A program made the translations under genes and the position numbers. A DNA stretch of 64,000 nucleotides from Rhodopseudomonas palustris (lineage in GTDB: Bacteria > Pseudomonadota > Alphaproteobacteria > Rhizobiales > Xanthobacteraceae). This document shows positions 44,834-54,206 of the stretch, piece by piece; positions within the stretch are counted from its first letter, which is position 1, and every line of letters starts with the position of its first letter. The stretch is from the NCBI RefSeq assembly GCF_003226555.1, contig NZ_QKQS01000012.1:20519-84518 (forward strand), given 5' to 3'. The notes beneath the pieces were generated by a model. The model had not been told where the DNA came from and did not search any database. It saw only the letters and a program-made list of their open reading frames with translations.

Positions 44834-46903
44834 ATGTCCGAATCCCGCGGCCGCGCCGCCAAAACCCTCGCTGTTCTCGCCGCGTCGGCGCTGGTCGTGA
44901 TCGGAGGCGCGGCGTTGTGGATCATCCAGCCGCCCGCCGTCGACGCCAAGCTCAAGGCTGTCGATGCCAAACTCGATCCCGATCTGATCAAGCGCGGCGA
45001 GTACATCGCGCAGGCCGGTGACTGCGTCGCCTGTCACACCGCCCCCGGCGGCACGCCGATGGCCGGCGGTCTGAAGCTCGACACACCATTCGGCAGCCTG
45101 TGGTCGACCAACATCACGCCGGATCGCGCGACCGGCATCGGCAACTGGTCGTTCGCCGAGTTCGACCGTGCGATGCGCAAGGGCGTCGCGGCGGATGGCC
45201 ACAATCTGTATCCGGCGATGCCGTATCCGTCTTACGCCAAGATCAGCGGCGACGACATGGCGGCGCTGTGGACGTATCTGACCAAGGGCCTCGCGCCGGT
45301 AGCGCAGGCCAATCGTGCGCCGGAGATGAGCTTCCCGTTCAACATGCGGATCGGACTGGCGTTCTGGAACGTCGCCTTCCTCGATGCGGCGCCGTTCAAG
45401 CCGGAGCCGAACCAGGACGCGGTGTGGAATCGCGGCGCCTATCTGGTGCAGGGCCTCGGCCATTGCGGCGCCTGCCACACTCCGCGCGGCATCGCCTTCC
45501 AGGAGAAGGCGATGAGCGATGCCGGTCCGAACGGAGCCGAGTATCTCGTCGGCGCCAAGGTCGAACACTGGAACGCGCTGAACCTGCGCGGATTATGGAC
45601 GGTGCCCGACACGGTCGAAATGCTGAAGACCGGTCAGAACCGCTTCGCCACCGCGGCCGGCGGCATGACCGACGTGATCCGGCATTCGACCCAGCACATG
45701 ACCGATCAGGATCTCATCGCGATCGCCACCTATCTGAAAGCGCTGCCGACCGACCGTCCGGCGCCAGCGACAGTGGTGGCCGAGGTGCCGGCGTCGACCT
45801 ACACCACCCCCGGTGGCCTCGGCTACACCCAGTTCTGCGCCGACTGCCACCGCGGCAACGGTGCCGGCGTGCCGGGCGTGTTTCCGCCGCTCGCCGGCAA
45901 CCCGACGATCGCCGCACAAGATCCGGCGACGCTGGTGCACATCACCCTCACCGGCTGGCAGACGACCGCGACCACCGCACATCCGCGGGTATGGACGATG
46001 CCGTCGTTCGCCCGCCTGAACGATCGCGAGATCGCCGACATTCTGAGCTTCGTCCGCGCCAATTGGGGCGGCAACGCCGGCGCCGTCACCACCGAGCAGA
46101 TCGCGTCAGCCCGCGCCGCGCTCGATCCGAAGATCGACACCTCGCGGTTCGAGACGCCGCGGATCGCCGATGTTTTGTTGCAGCCGAACGCCGAGCAACT
46201 GGTCCGCGGCATGCGGCTGAATGCGGAGACCCACACACTGCTGCCGAACAACGTCGGCAACGACCTGAACTGTGCCTCGTGCCATCTCAATGCCGGCACC
46301 GTCGCCGACGGCAGCCCCTATGTCGGCGTCGCGGCGTTCTTCCCGAGCTACGCGCCGCGTGCCGGCCGTGTCATCTCGCTGGAAGACCGCATCAACGGCT
46401 GTTTCCAGCGCTCGATGAACGGCAAGCCGCTGCCGGTCGACGGCCCCGACATGAAGGCGATGGTGGCGTATTTCGACTGGATGCAGGGCTCGACCAAGCC
46501 GGAGGACAAGGTCGCCGGCCGCGGCGTCGGCAAGGTCGATCGATCGCTGCAGCCGAACCTCGACAACGGCAAGGAGATCTACGCGGCGCGCTGCGCGGTG
46601 TGTCACGGCAACGACGGTGAAGGGCTGAAGGATGCCGCCGGCCGCGTGGTGTATCCGCCGCTGTGGGGACCGCGCTCGTTCAACATCGGCGCCGGCATGG
46701 CCCGCACCTACACCGCAGCGGCCTTCGTCAAGCGCAACATGCCGATCGCCAGCCACGACAAATTCCCGCTCGGCCAGGGCGAGCTGACCGACCAGGAAGC
46801 GATCGACGTCGCCGCCTATTTCAGCCACATGGAGCGGCCGGACTTCCCCGGCAAGGTGAAGGATTGGCCGAAGGATCCGAAGCCGAAGGACGCGCGCTAC
46901 TGA
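44834..46903 (+). CDS. Five-haem c-type cytochrome: ADH-type triheme plus TsdA-like diheme fusion
   Basis: Periplasmic multihaem cytochrome, 689 residues, with an N-terminal anchor or signal (AAKTLAVLAASALVVIGGAALWI). CXXCH sites are at 64-68, 211-215, 335-339, 480-484 and 587-591. The first three with their spacing match the cytochrome subunit of membrane-bound alcohol/gluconate dehydrogenases. The last two, with SCHLNAGTVADGSPYVG and LEDRINGCFQRSMNGK, match the diheme thiosulfate dehydrogenase TsdA; Cys523 sits where a TsdA-type axial cysteine would be expected. The frame runs unbroken through the junction. It may be an electron-transfer hub or thiosulfate oxidase with a built-in electron exit. 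Convergent with the FAD oxidase gene next door. Confidence 0.85.
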   Translation: MSESRGRAAKTLAVLAASALVVIGGAALWIIQPPAVDAKLKAVDAKLDPDLIKRGEYIAQAGDCVACHTAPGGTPMAGGLKLDTPFGSLWSTNITPDRATGIGNWSFAEFDRAMRKGVAADGHNLYPAMPYPSYAKISGDDMAALWTYLTKGLAPVAQANRAPEMSFPFNMRIGLAFWNVAFLDAAPFKPEPNQDAVWNRGAYLVQGLGHCGACHTPRGIAFQEKAMSDAGPNGAEYLVGAKVEHWNALNLRGLWTVPDTVEMLKTGQNRFATAAGGMTDVIRHSTQHMTDQDLIAIATYLKALPTDRPAPATVVAEVPASTYTTPGGLGYTQFCADCHRGNGAGVPGVFPPLAGNPTIAAQDPATLVHITLTGWQTTATTAHPRVWTMPSFARLNDREIADILSFVRANWGGNAGAVTTEQIASARAALDPKIDTSRFETPRIADVLLQPNAEQLVRGMRLNAETHTLLPNNVGNDLNCASCHLNAGTVADGSPYVGVAAFFPSYAPRAGRVISLEDRINGCFQRSMNGKPLPVDGPDMKAMVAYFDWMQGSTKPEDKVAGRGVGKVDRSLQPNLDNGKEIYAARCAVCHGNDGEGLKDAAGRVVYPPLWGPRSFNIGAGMARTYTAAAFVKRNMPIASHDKFPLGQGELTDQEAIDVAAYFSHMERPDFPGKVKDWPKDPKPKDARY

Positions 46904-46931
46904 GCGTCGCGGCCCGACAGAGCTTTCGTCA

Positions 46932-48341
46932 TCATCGTGCCCCGAGCGTCTGCCCGGGGTCGAAGATCTTGCCGGGGTTGAGAATGCCCTTGGGGTCGAG
47001 CGCGAGCTTCAAGGTGCGCATCAACGCGATCTCGTTGGCGCTGCGGCTGACGTAGAGATACGGCTTCTTCTCCAGGCCGACGCCGTGTTCGGCCGAGACC
47101 GAGCCGTTGCAGGCGGCGAGCGGCCGGTACACCAGCGCTTCGACCTTCGGCCGCAGCGCCAGATACTCCATCGGCTTGACCTGCACGACGACGTGCAGAT
47201 TGCCGTCGCCGAGATGGCCGAAGATCCACAGCCGGTGCTCGCCGATCTCGCTGTCCAGCGTCTCCCGCAACGTCTCGGCATAGCCTTCCATCGCGGCGAT
47301 CGGCAGCGAGACGTCGAACACGATCGGCAAGCCGCCTTGCAGCACCTGGCCGACATCGTCGCGCAGCGCCCAGAACGCGCGACAATCCTCTTCCGACTGC
47401 GCGATCGCCGCATCCGCGATCAGTCCGGATTCCAGCGCCGTCTCCATCGCCGCGGTGAAGCGCTGGCCGTCGAGTTCGAGGTCCGAGCCCTGGCTTTCGA
47501 CTAGCACGTAGTACGTGTGGTCCTGTCCGATCGGCGGCCGCCCCTTGGCGGGCGGGGTGGTGATCAGCCGGTAGTACGACTGCCACATCACCTCAAAGGC
47601 CGACAGCGTGCCGCCGAGCGCGCGGTCGCAGTGCTTCAAAAACTTCGCCACCGCATCGAAGCCGTCGAGCCCGACGAACGCCATGTTGGTGGCGAGCGGC
47701 TTTTCTCGCAGCCGCAGCACCAGCCGCGTGATGACGCCGAGCGTGCCTTCCGAACCGATGAACAGCTGCTTGAGGTCGTAGCCGGCGTTGTTCTTGATTA
47801 AATGATTGAGCGACGACAGCACTGTGCCGTCGGCGAGCACAACTTCGAGGCCGAGGATCATGTCGCGCGTCATGCCGTAGCGGATCACGCGGTTGCCGCC
47901 GGCGTTGGTGGCGGCGTTGCCGCCGAGCGTGGCGCTGCCGCGCGAGCCAAGGTCGAGCGGAAACGCCAGATCGTGCTTGTCGACCTCCTCCTGCAGCGCC
48001 TGCAGCGGCACGCCGGCCTGCACCACGGCAGTACGCTGCTTCGGATCGATTTCCTCGATCGCGCGCATCCGCTCCAGCGACAGGATCACTTCGCTGGGCT
48101 CGGCGTCGGCACCGTGGACGAGACCGGTCAGGCCGCCATGGGTGACGACGTGGATGCCATTCGCATGGCACCAGCGCAGGATCTCGGAGACCTGCTGGGT
48201 CGAAGTCGGGCGCACCAGCGCCGCGGCTTTCAGCGTATCGAAGCGGTAGGTGCCGGCGGAGCGCTTTGACAGTTCGGACGCCTCGAGCACGCCGCCGTCG
48301 CCGACGATGGAGCGGAGTGAGCCGACGATATCCAAGGTCAT
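46932..48341 (-). CDS. FAD-linked oxidase, glycolate/D-lactate/2-hydroxyacid dehydrogenase type
   Basis: GlcD/DLD-like flavoprotein, 469 residues, oxidising a 2-hydroxy acid. The FAD_binding_4 domain has VRPTSTQQVSEILRWC, TGLVHGAD and LGSRGSATLGGNAATNAGG; the C-terminal FAD-oxidase_C domain contains FGHLGDGNLHVVVQVKP and EHGVGLEKK, where histidines bind metal and substrate. It follows the ThDP enzyme gene by 11 bp on the same strand, so they form a two-gene operon. Electron acceptor is probably quinone or a cytochrome; the five-haem protein next door is a possible partner (inference). ATG 48341 chosen as similarity begins there. Confidence 0.92.
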   Translation of the reverse strand: MTLDIVGSLRSIVGDGGVLEASELSKRSAGTYRFDTLKAAALVRPTSTQQVSEILRWCHANGIHVVTHGGLTGLVHGADAEPSEVILSLERMRAIEEIDPKQRTAVVQAGVPLQALQEEVDKHDLAFPLDLGSRGSATLGGNAATNAGGNRVIRYGMTRDMILGLEVVLADGTVLSSLNHLIKNNAGYDLKQLFIGSEGTLGVITRLVLRLREKPLATNMAFVGLDGFDAVAKFLKHCDRALGGTLSAFEVMWQSYYRLITTPPAKGRPPIGQDHTYYVLVESQGSDLELDGQRFTAAMETALESGLIADAAIAQSEEDCRAFWALRDDVGQVLQGGLPIVFDVSLPIAAMEGYAETLRETLDSEIGEHRLWIFGHLGDGNLHVVVQVKPMEYLALRPKVEALVYRPLAACNGSVSAEHGVGLEKKPYLYVSRSANEIALMRTLKLALDPKGILNPGKIFDPGQTLGAR

Positions 48342-48352
48342 CGGCCGCTCCC

Positions 48353-49912
48353 TCAGATCAAGGCTTCGATCAGCCGGGGGCCGCGCTGGCTCATCGCCGA
48401 GGCATATTGCGCGGAGAATTCCTCGGCGGTGGTGGCACGGCTGGCTTCGACGCCGAGACCTTCGGCGATCTTCATCCAGTTCATCTCCGGATTGTGCAGA
48501 TCGAGCATCGACAGCGCATTGGCGCCGGCGCCGGCAGCGCCGACCCGCTGCAGCTCGATGTTGAGGATCGCGTAGGAGCGATTGGCGTAGATCACCACGG
48601 TGACGTCGAGCTGCTCGCGCGCCATCGTCCACAGCGCCTGCATGGTGTAGGCGGCGCCGCCGTCGCCGTGCGGACACACCACCTTGCGATCCGGGGCCGC
48701 GATCGCGGCGCCGATGGCCAGCGGCAGCCCCTGCCCGATCGAGCCGCCGGTCAGCGGCAGATGGGTGTGCGGCCGCGCCTTCGGCAGGATCATCTGGAAC
48801 GGCAGCCCGGATGTGTTGGCCTCCTCGGCGTAGATCGCGTGGTCGGGCGTCAGATGCGCGATCGCCTGCGCGACGCCGAGCGAGTTGAGCTTGCCCTTCG
48901 GCAGCTCGGGCAGCACCAGCTGAGTGCGGACGGCGGGCTCGACCGGCGCGTCGAGCGCGGTGGCGAGGTCCGTCACCGCCTGGGCGCCGTCTTCGTGCGG
49001 CTGCGCCAGATAATCGATCAGGCAGCCGTCCGGCGCGCCCCAGCTCGGCTTGCCGGGATAAGCAAAGAACGACACCGGCGGCTTGGCGCCGACCAGGATC
49101 AGTTGCTCGACGTCTTTGAGGAACGCGGTGATCTGTTCCGAGAAATACGGGATGCGCTCCAGCGGGACGCGGCCGGCGCCGAGTTCGGTCTGCGGCGCGA
49201 AGGTGTCGCACAGCAGCCGGACCCCGGTTTTGGCTGCGACCCGTCCGGCCGCCTTCAGCGCATCGCCGAGCAGCGCCGATCCGCGCAGCAGCAGCGCAGA
49301 CTTCTTGCCGTTCGAGAGCAGCTTGGCGATCGCCTCGACGGTCTCGGCCGCAACCTTGGCCGGCCCGATCTCCGGCAGCTTGTGCGCCGCGCGCGCGGCC
49401 GGATTCCAGGCAACGTCCGCCGGCATGATCAGCGTGGCGATGCCGCCCGGCGCCGCACAGGCCGCCTGCACCGCGCGCGCCGTATCGCTCGCCACCGCGC
49501 CGGCGCTCTTGGACTCGTGGATCCAGGTCGATACCGGCCGGGCGAAGCCGGCGATGTCGGACGTCAGCGGCGCGTCGTATTGCAGGTGGTAAGCAGCGTG
49601 GTCGCCGACGATGTTGACGATCGGCGTCGCAGCGCGGCGGGCGTTGTGCAGATTGGCAAGGCCGTTGGCGAGACCGGGCCCGAGATGCAGCAGGTTCACC
49701 GCCGGCTTGCCGGCGATCCGGCCGTAGCCATCGGCCGCGCCAGTGACCACGCCTTCGAACAGGCACAGCACCGGCCGCATCCCGCTGACCGAATCCAGCG
49801 CCGCGACGAAGTGCATTTCCGAGGTGCCCGGATTGGCGAAACACACCTCGACGCCGCAATTCACCAGCGTCTGAACGACAGACTGCGCCCCATTGATCCC
49901 GTGCACGAGCAT
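48353..49912 (-). CDS. ThDP-dependent enzyme, acetolactate synthase/benzoylformate decarboxylase-like
   Basis: A 519-residue thiamine diphosphate enzyme. The pyrimidine domain holds the catalytic glutamate in CLFEGVVTGAADGYGRIAGKP, and the diphosphate-binding motif is GDGGAAYTMQALWTMA ending in YANRSYAILN. The FAD-site region of true acetolactate synthases is weak, so a 2-oxo acid decarboxylase or carboligase is more likely than valine synthesis. The distribution in an operon with the 2-hydroxyacid oxidase suggests sequential oxidation and decarboxylation of a 2-hydroxy acid. N-terminal PGTSEMHFVAAL is shared with MdlC-like proteins. Confidence 0.87.
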   Translation of the reverse strand: MLVHGINGAQSVVQTLVNCGVEVCFANPGTSEMHFVAALDSVSGMRPVLCLFEGVVTGAADGYGRIAGKPAVNLLHLGPGLANGLANLHNARRAATPIVNIVGDHAAYHLQYDAPLTSDIAGFARPVSTWIHESKSAGAVASDTARAVQAACAAPGGIATLIMPADVAWNPAARAAHKLPEIGPAKVAAETVEAIAKLLSNGKKSALLLRGSALLGDALKAAGRVAAKTGVRLLCDTFAPQTELGAGRVPLERIPYFSEQITAFLKDVEQLILVGAKPPVSFFAYPGKPSWGAPDGCLIDYLAQPHEDGAQAVTDLATALDAPVEPAVRTQLVLPELPKGKLNSLGVAQAIAHLTPDHAIYAEEANTSGLPFQMILPKARPHTHLPLTGGSIGQGLPLAIGAAIAAPDRKVVCPHGDGGAAYTMQALWTMAREQLDVTVVIYANRSYAILNIELQRVGAAGAGANALSMLDLHNPEMNWMKIAEGLGVEASRATTAEEFSAQYASAMSQRGPRLIEALI

Positions 49913-50014
49913 TCCCCCTGTGGCCGGCGTGAATCCGCCGGGCTACGACCTGTTTGGGGGATATGTTGTCAGCGCGGCGCGGCGATGACAACCGCGCTCA
50001 GGGCATTGTTCTCT

Positions 50015-50096
50015 CGTCATTGCGAGGAGCGAAGCGAGGAAGCAATCCAGCCCGGTGCACGGAGCTGGATTGCTTCGCCTTCGGCGCGCAATGACG
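50015..50096. repeat. Dispersed inverted repeat, CGTCATTGCGAG family
   Basis: Short form of the element at 8315-8430: ends CGTCATTGCG and CGCAATGACG, inner pair GAAGCAATCCAG / CTGGATTGCTTC. Located between the ThDP enzyme gene and cimA. Confidence 0.8.
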
Positions 50097-50115
50097 GGGA
50101 AAGGACTCGGCAGGA

Positions 50116-51714
50116 TTATACCGGCGCGTTTGACTGCACCAGCTTGTAGACGACCGAATCCATCAGCGCCTGGAACGATGCATCGATGATATTTGGCGAC
50201 ACGCCGATCGTGGTCCAGCGCCGGCCGTCCTCGTCCTCGCTCTCGATCAGCACCCGAGTCACGGCCTCGGTACCGCCATTGAGGATACGAACACGGTAGT
50301 CGACCAGCTTCAGACCCTCGATGTACTTCTGATACTTGCCGAGATCCTTGCGCAGCGCGACGTCGAGCGCGTTGACCGGGCCGTTGCCTTCCGCGGCCGA
50401 GATCAGGGTCTCGCCATCGACCTCGACCTTGATCACCGCCATCGCCACCGTCACGCGCTGGCCATGCGAGTTGTAGCGCTGCTCGACATTGACGTCGAAC
50501 TTATCGACCCGGAAAAATTCCGGCACGGTGCCGAGCGTGCCGCGCGCGAGCAGATCGAACGAAGCGTTGGCGGACTCGTAGGCGTAGCCGGCCGCTTCCC
50601 GCTCCTTCAGCTTCTCGACCAGACGGGACAGCCGCGGATCGTCGCGGTCGAACTGGATGTTGGTACGCGCCAGCTCGGCCAGCACGTTGGATTTGCCGGC
50701 CTGATCCGACACCAGCACCTTGCGATGATTGCCGATCGACTCCGGCGGCACGTGCTCATAGGTCTGCGGATCCTTCAGCACCGCGGAGGCATGGATGCCG
50801 GTCTTGGTGACGAAGGCGCTGCCGCCGACATAGGGCGCGTGCGGATTGGGGGCGCGGTCGAGGATGTTATCGAGCGCGCGCGACACCTGCACCAGGCTCG
50901 CCAGCTTGTCGTCGGAGACGCCGATCTCGAACTTGTCGGCGAACTCTTTCTTCAGCTTCAGCGTCGGGATCATCGAGCACAGATTGGCGTTGCCGCAGCG
51001 CTCGCCGAGGCCGTTCAGCGTGCCCTGGATCTGCCGCGCGCCGGCCCGCACAGCGGCGAACGAGTTCGCCACCGCCTGCTCGGTGTCGTTATGGGCATGG
51101 ATGCCGACATGCGCGCCGGGGATGTGCTTGACCACTTCGCCGACGATCGCCTCGACTTCGTCCGGCATGGTGCCGCCATTGGTGTCGCACAGCACCACCC
51201 AGCGCGCGCCGGACTCATACGCCGCCTTAGCGCATTGCAGCGCGAACTCCGGATTGGCCTTGTAGCCGTCGAAGAAGTGCTCGCAATCGACCAGCACCTC
51301 GCGGCCCTTCTCCTTGGCGAGCGAGACGCTGTCGCGGATCGAGGCGATATTCTCCTCGTTGGTGGTCTCCAGCGCGACCCGGACCTGGTACTCCGACGAC
51401 TTGGCGACGAAGCAGATCGCATCCGCCTTGGCATCCAGCAGCATCGCGATGCCGGGATCGTTCGAGGCCGAGCGGCCGGGCCGCCGGGTCATGCCGAACG
51501 CCGCGAAGGTGGCGCGCTCGAGGTTCTGCTCCGTTCCGAAGAATTCGGTATCGAGCGGATTGGCGCCGGGGTAGCCGCCCTCGACATAGTCGATGCCGAG
51601 ATCGTCGAGCAGCGAAGCGATCAGCTTCTTGTCATGCAGGGTGAAGTCGACGCCGTTGGTCTGGGCGCCGTCACGCAACGTGGTGTCGTACAGATAGAGA
51701 CGTTCGCGGCTCAT
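50116..51714 (-). CDS. cimA: Citramalate synthase
   Basis: Condenses pyruvate and acetyl-CoA to (R)-citramalate, the start of the threonine-independent route to 2-oxobutyrate and isoleucine. The 532-residue protein has the HMGL-like TIM barrel beginning LYDTTLRDGAQTNGVDFTLHDK, metal/active-site motif HAHNDTEQAVANS and the GLGERCGNANLC loop of this family, plus a C-terminal LeuA-type allosteric domain. Length and the TNGVDF motif separate it from 2-isopropylmalate synthase. Start ATG 51714 overlaps the stop of the GNAT gene by 4 bp. Confidence 0.93.
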   Translation of the reverse strand: MSRERLYLYDTTLRDGAQTNGVDFTLHDKKLIASLLDDLGIDYVEGGYPGANPLDTEFFGTEQNLERATFAAFGMTRRPGRSASNDPGIAMLLDAKADAICFVAKSSEYQVRVALETTNEENIASIRDSVSLAKEKGREVLVDCEHFFDGYKANPEFALQCAKAAYESGARWVVLCDTNGGTMPDEVEAIVGEVVKHIPGAHVGIHAHNDTEQAVANSFAAVRAGARQIQGTLNGLGERCGNANLCSMIPTLKLKKEFADKFEIGVSDDKLASLVQVSRALDNILDRAPNPHAPYVGGSAFVTKTGIHASAVLKDPQTYEHVPPESIGNHRKVLVSDQAGKSNVLAELARTNIQFDRDDPRLSRLVEKLKEREAAGYAYESANASFDLLARGTLGTVPEFFRVDKFDVNVEQRYNSHGQRVTVAMAVIKVEVDGETLISAAEGNGPVNALDVALRKDLGKYQKYIEGLKLVDYRVRILNGGTEAVTRVLIESEDEDGRRWTTIGVSPNIIDASFQALMDSVVYKLVQSNAPV

Positions 51715-52217
51715 GAGGAAGCTCCGGGCGCGGCGGCATCCGCCAGCGACTTTGTCATCGTGGTATTGGCGAGCCATTCGCCATTGATCGAAACGGTGTT
51801 GCGCTGCTTGGCGACGTAGCCGCGCTTGGCGAAGAATTCGGCGGCGTTGTCGCTGGCGTCGACGGTGAGGATCAGCGCGCCGCGCGCGCCGGCGAGCTTC
51901 TCCAGCGCGTCGATCAGCGTCGCCGCGGCGCCGCGACCGACGTAGTCGGGGTGCACGTACAGCATGTCGATGTGGTCCGGCTCCTTGAGCGAGGCGAAGC
52001 CGACCGGCACGCCCTGCAGCGTTGCGATCAGCGTGAGCTGGCCGGATAGCCGCGCGGCGAATTTCGCGTCGTCGTCGGCCGCCGAGGCCCACGCTTCCTG
52101 CTGCTCCTCGCTGTAATCGTCAGCGGTGAGCTGCTCGATCGCCGCCACAAAGATCGCAGCAGCGACCGCGGCATCCTCGGGCAGATACGGCCGCAAAGCG
52201 GGTTGCGCGGTGCTCAT
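51711..52217 (-). CDS. GNAT family N-acetyltransferase
   Basis: A 168-residue acetyltransferase. The acetyl-CoA site is in IDMLYVHPDYVGRGAAATLIDALEKLA (R/Q-x-x-G-x-G/A pattern), preceded by strand PVGFASLKEPDHI and followed by LTVDASDNAAEFFAKRGYVAKQ. Substrate unknown. It overlaps cimA at its end and the small membrane peptide gene at its start (stop and start share one base), so the three genes are translationally coupled. An upstream extension to 52298 would run across the small gene and is rejected. Confidence 0.87.
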   Translation of the reverse strand: MSTAQPALRPYLPEDAAVAAAIFVAAIEQLTADDYSEEQQEAWASAADDDAKFAARLSGQLTLIATLQGVPVGFASLKEPDHIDMLYVHPDYVGRGAAATLIDALEKLAGARGALILTVDASDNAAEFFAKRGYVAKQRNTVSINGEWLANTTMTKSLADAAAPGASS

Positions 52218-52348
52218 CACCAGAACCCGTACAGCTTGAGCACCAGCGCGGTGGCGCCGGCCAGCAGCGCAATCTTGATCGCGATGTAGTACAGCCAATG
52301 CTTCGGAAACGGCGTATCGGGCCGCCCGGTCGGCTTCTGCTCGGTCAT
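52217..52348 (-). CDS. 43-residue single-helix membrane peptide in the cimA operon
   Basis: A short frame starting ATG 52348: MTEQKPTGRPDTPFPKHW, then a membrane helix (LYYIAIKIALLAGATALVLKL) and a short end YGFW. The stop TGA shares its last base with the ATG of the acetyltransferase gene, an arrangement that supports real translation. Composition and position are those of a genuine gene; function unknown. It is below the size limit of most gene calls and is probably missed in annotations. Confidence 0.72.
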   Translation of the reverse strand: MTEQKPTGRPDTPFPKHWLYYIAIKIALLAGATALVLKLYGFW

Positions 52349-52393
52349 CGCACGATCTCCGTTGATAGTCTTGCTGCGACTGCAGTCACGCTC

Positions 52394-52494
52394 GTCATTC
52401 CGGGATGCGCTGCGCCAGCAGCGCAGACCCGGAATCCCGAGATTGTGGCGACGAGATTCCGGGTTCGCCCGCTATGCGGGCGCCCCGGAATGAC
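52394..52494. repeat. Dispersed inverted repeat, GTCATTCCGG family
   Basis: Ends GTCATTCCGGG and CCCGGAATGAC with an internal GGGTTCGCCC palindrome. Same family as 19008-19121. It separates cysS from the three-gene cimA unit. Confidence 0.8.
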
Positions 52495-52511
52495 GCTGAG
52501 GAACGGACCAC

Positions 52512-53903
52512 TCACCGCGCCAGCTCCCATGTCGTCACCGGCTTGCCGTCGGCGTCCTTGCCGTCCTTCAGCACCACGCCCATTGCGGCAAGTTCGTCGC
52601 GGATGCGGTCGGACTCTTTCCAGTCCTTGTTGGCACGGGCGACGGCGCGGGCGTCGATCAGCGACTTCGCGGTCGCATCGAGATCGACCGGGGCGCGCAC
52701 GACCGGATTGATCCCCAGCAGCTGCATCGCGCCGCGGAGCTCGTCCGCCTTGCCGGACCGGCGCAGCGCGTGCAGCTCGGCGATCATCTTCGGCGTGTTG
52801 AGGTCGTCGGTCAGCGCCGCGATCACTTCGTCGCACCGCGCGGGCGTCGCATCCTTGGTGAAGTCGGACCAATCGAAGATCGCCTTCTCCGCTTCGTGCA
52901 GCGCGTCGGCGGTCCAGTCGATCGGCTGCCGATAATGCGTCTTCAGCATCGCCAGCCGCAGCGTCGCGCCGTCCCACGATTTGCCGCCGAACTTATCGGT
53001 CGCCAGCAGCTCGCGGATGGTGATGAAGTTGCCGAGGCTCTTCGACATCTTCTCGCCTTCGACCTGCAGGAAGCCGTTGTGCATCCAGGTTTGCGCCATC
53101 CGTTCGGTGTGGAAGGCGCAGCAGCTTTGCGCGACTTCATTCTCGTGGTGGGGGAACACGAGATCGATACCGCCGCCATGGATGTCGAAGGTCTCACCTA
53201 AGTGCTTCCACGACATCGCCGAGCACTCGATGTGCCAGCCGGGGCGGCCCGGCGCGGCGATGCCGGCCGGCGACGGCCACGACGGCTCGCCGGGCTTGGA
53301 CGGCTTCCACAGCACGAAGTCGGTGACGTCGCGCTTGTAGGGCGCGACATCGACGCGCGCGCCGGCGATCATTTCATCCAATGAGCGATTAGCAAGTGCG
53401 CCGTAGCGCGGCAGCACGCCGTTGGCGGCGTTCATCGCGCCGGGCGAGAACAGCACGTGGTCCTGCTCGACATAGGCGAAGCCGCCGGCGACCAGCTTGT
53501 CGACGATCGCGCACATCTCGCCGATGTGTTCGGTGGCGCGCGGCTCCACGGTGGGGCGCAGGCAGCCCAGCGCATCGACGTCGTCGTGGAATTGCCGCTC
53601 GGTCTGCTCGGTGACCTTGCGGATCGCCTCGTTCAGCGGCAGGCCGGGATAGTCGCGCGCGGCGCGGTCGTTGATCTTGTCGTCGACGTCGGTGATGTTG
53701 CGGACGTATTTGACATGCGCCTCGCCGTAGAGATGGCGCAGCAGCCGAAACAGCACGTCGAACACGATCACCGGCCGGGCGTTGCCGATATGGGCGAAGT
53801 CGTAGACCGTCGGGCCGCAGACATACATCCGCACGTTCGCCGGATCGATCGGCGTGAAGGTGCGCTTCTGTTTCGTCAGCGTGTCGTAAAGGCGCAATTC
53901 CAT
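52512..53903 (-). CDS. cysS: Cysteinyl-tRNA synthetase
   Basis: Class I aminoacyl-tRNA synthetase of 463 residues that charges tRNA-Cys. The HIGH-type motif is in [18 protein letters not shown], with the cysteine-binding zinc ligands (first in CGPTVYD, others in HIECSAMS and HHENEVAQS), and KMSKS is in [11 protein letters not shown]. The C-terminal DALR-like helical domain is complete. It is the upstream neighbour of the small membrane peptide gene, separated by a dispersed repeat. Confidence 0.97.
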   Translation of the reverse strand: MELRLYDTLTKQKRTFTPIDPANVRMYVCGPTVYDFAHIGNARPVIVFDVLFRLLRHLYGEAHVKYVRNITDVDDKINDRAARDYPGLPLNEAIRKVTEQTERQFHDDVDALGCLRPTVEPRATEHIGEMCAIVDKLVAGGFAYVEQDHVLFSPGAMNAANGVLPRYGALANRSLDEMIAGARVDVAPYKRDVTDFVLWKPSKPGEPSWPSPAGIAAPGRPGWHIECSAMSWKHLGETFDIHGGGIDLVFPHHENEVAQSCCAFHTERMAQTWMHNGFLQVEGEKMSKSLGNFITIRELLATDKFGGKSWDGATLRLAMLKTHYRQPIDWTADALHEAEKAIFDWSDFTKDATPARCDEVIAALTDDLNTPKMIAELHALRRSGKADELRGAMQLLGINPVVRAPVDLDATAKSLIDARAVARANKDWKESDRIRDELAAMGVVLKDGKDADGKPVTTWELAR

Positions 53904-54206
53904 GGATACCCGTCCCCTGCGGCCGGGCGTCCAGAGCTCTCGATAGGAGAAAAGACGGCCTCAGCCAGCGTGTCAGCTAGCTAATAATCTCGCAGCGAAT
54001 GCAAATGGCGAGGAAACCGTTCATCGCCGCACCATGGCGAGCGCCCTACCCGTCGTCAAGCCCGTCGATCGCCCGAAGCGCTCGGCCGACACCGATTTTG
54101 GTCGTGACCGGCCGGCCGTTCGGCGTCAGGTTCCGCCGCATGGTTAACGATTCTTAACCGTTTTAGGGGTATCCAATGAGGGTTCTCCCCTCGTTCTTGG
54201 TGCGCC
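53904..54206. other. Intergenic region between cysS and the small secreted protein gene
   Basis: About 300 bp without a supportable gene. The one notable element is the inverted repeat GGTTAA (54142-54147), six bases, TTAACC (54154-54159), 48 bp before the ATG at 54207. It resembles paired GTTAA/TTAAC sites bound by CtrA in alphaproteobacteria but the spacing (TTAA-N6-TTAA) is one short of that consensus. It probably lies in the promoter of the secreted protein gene. Confidence 0.4.

Noticed and set aside
46932-49991. A 1019-codon frame that seemed to fuse two enzymes
   Set aside because: Only the last 469 codons encode the FAD oxidase. The first part is an out-of-frame reading of the ThDP enzyme gene at 48353-49912.
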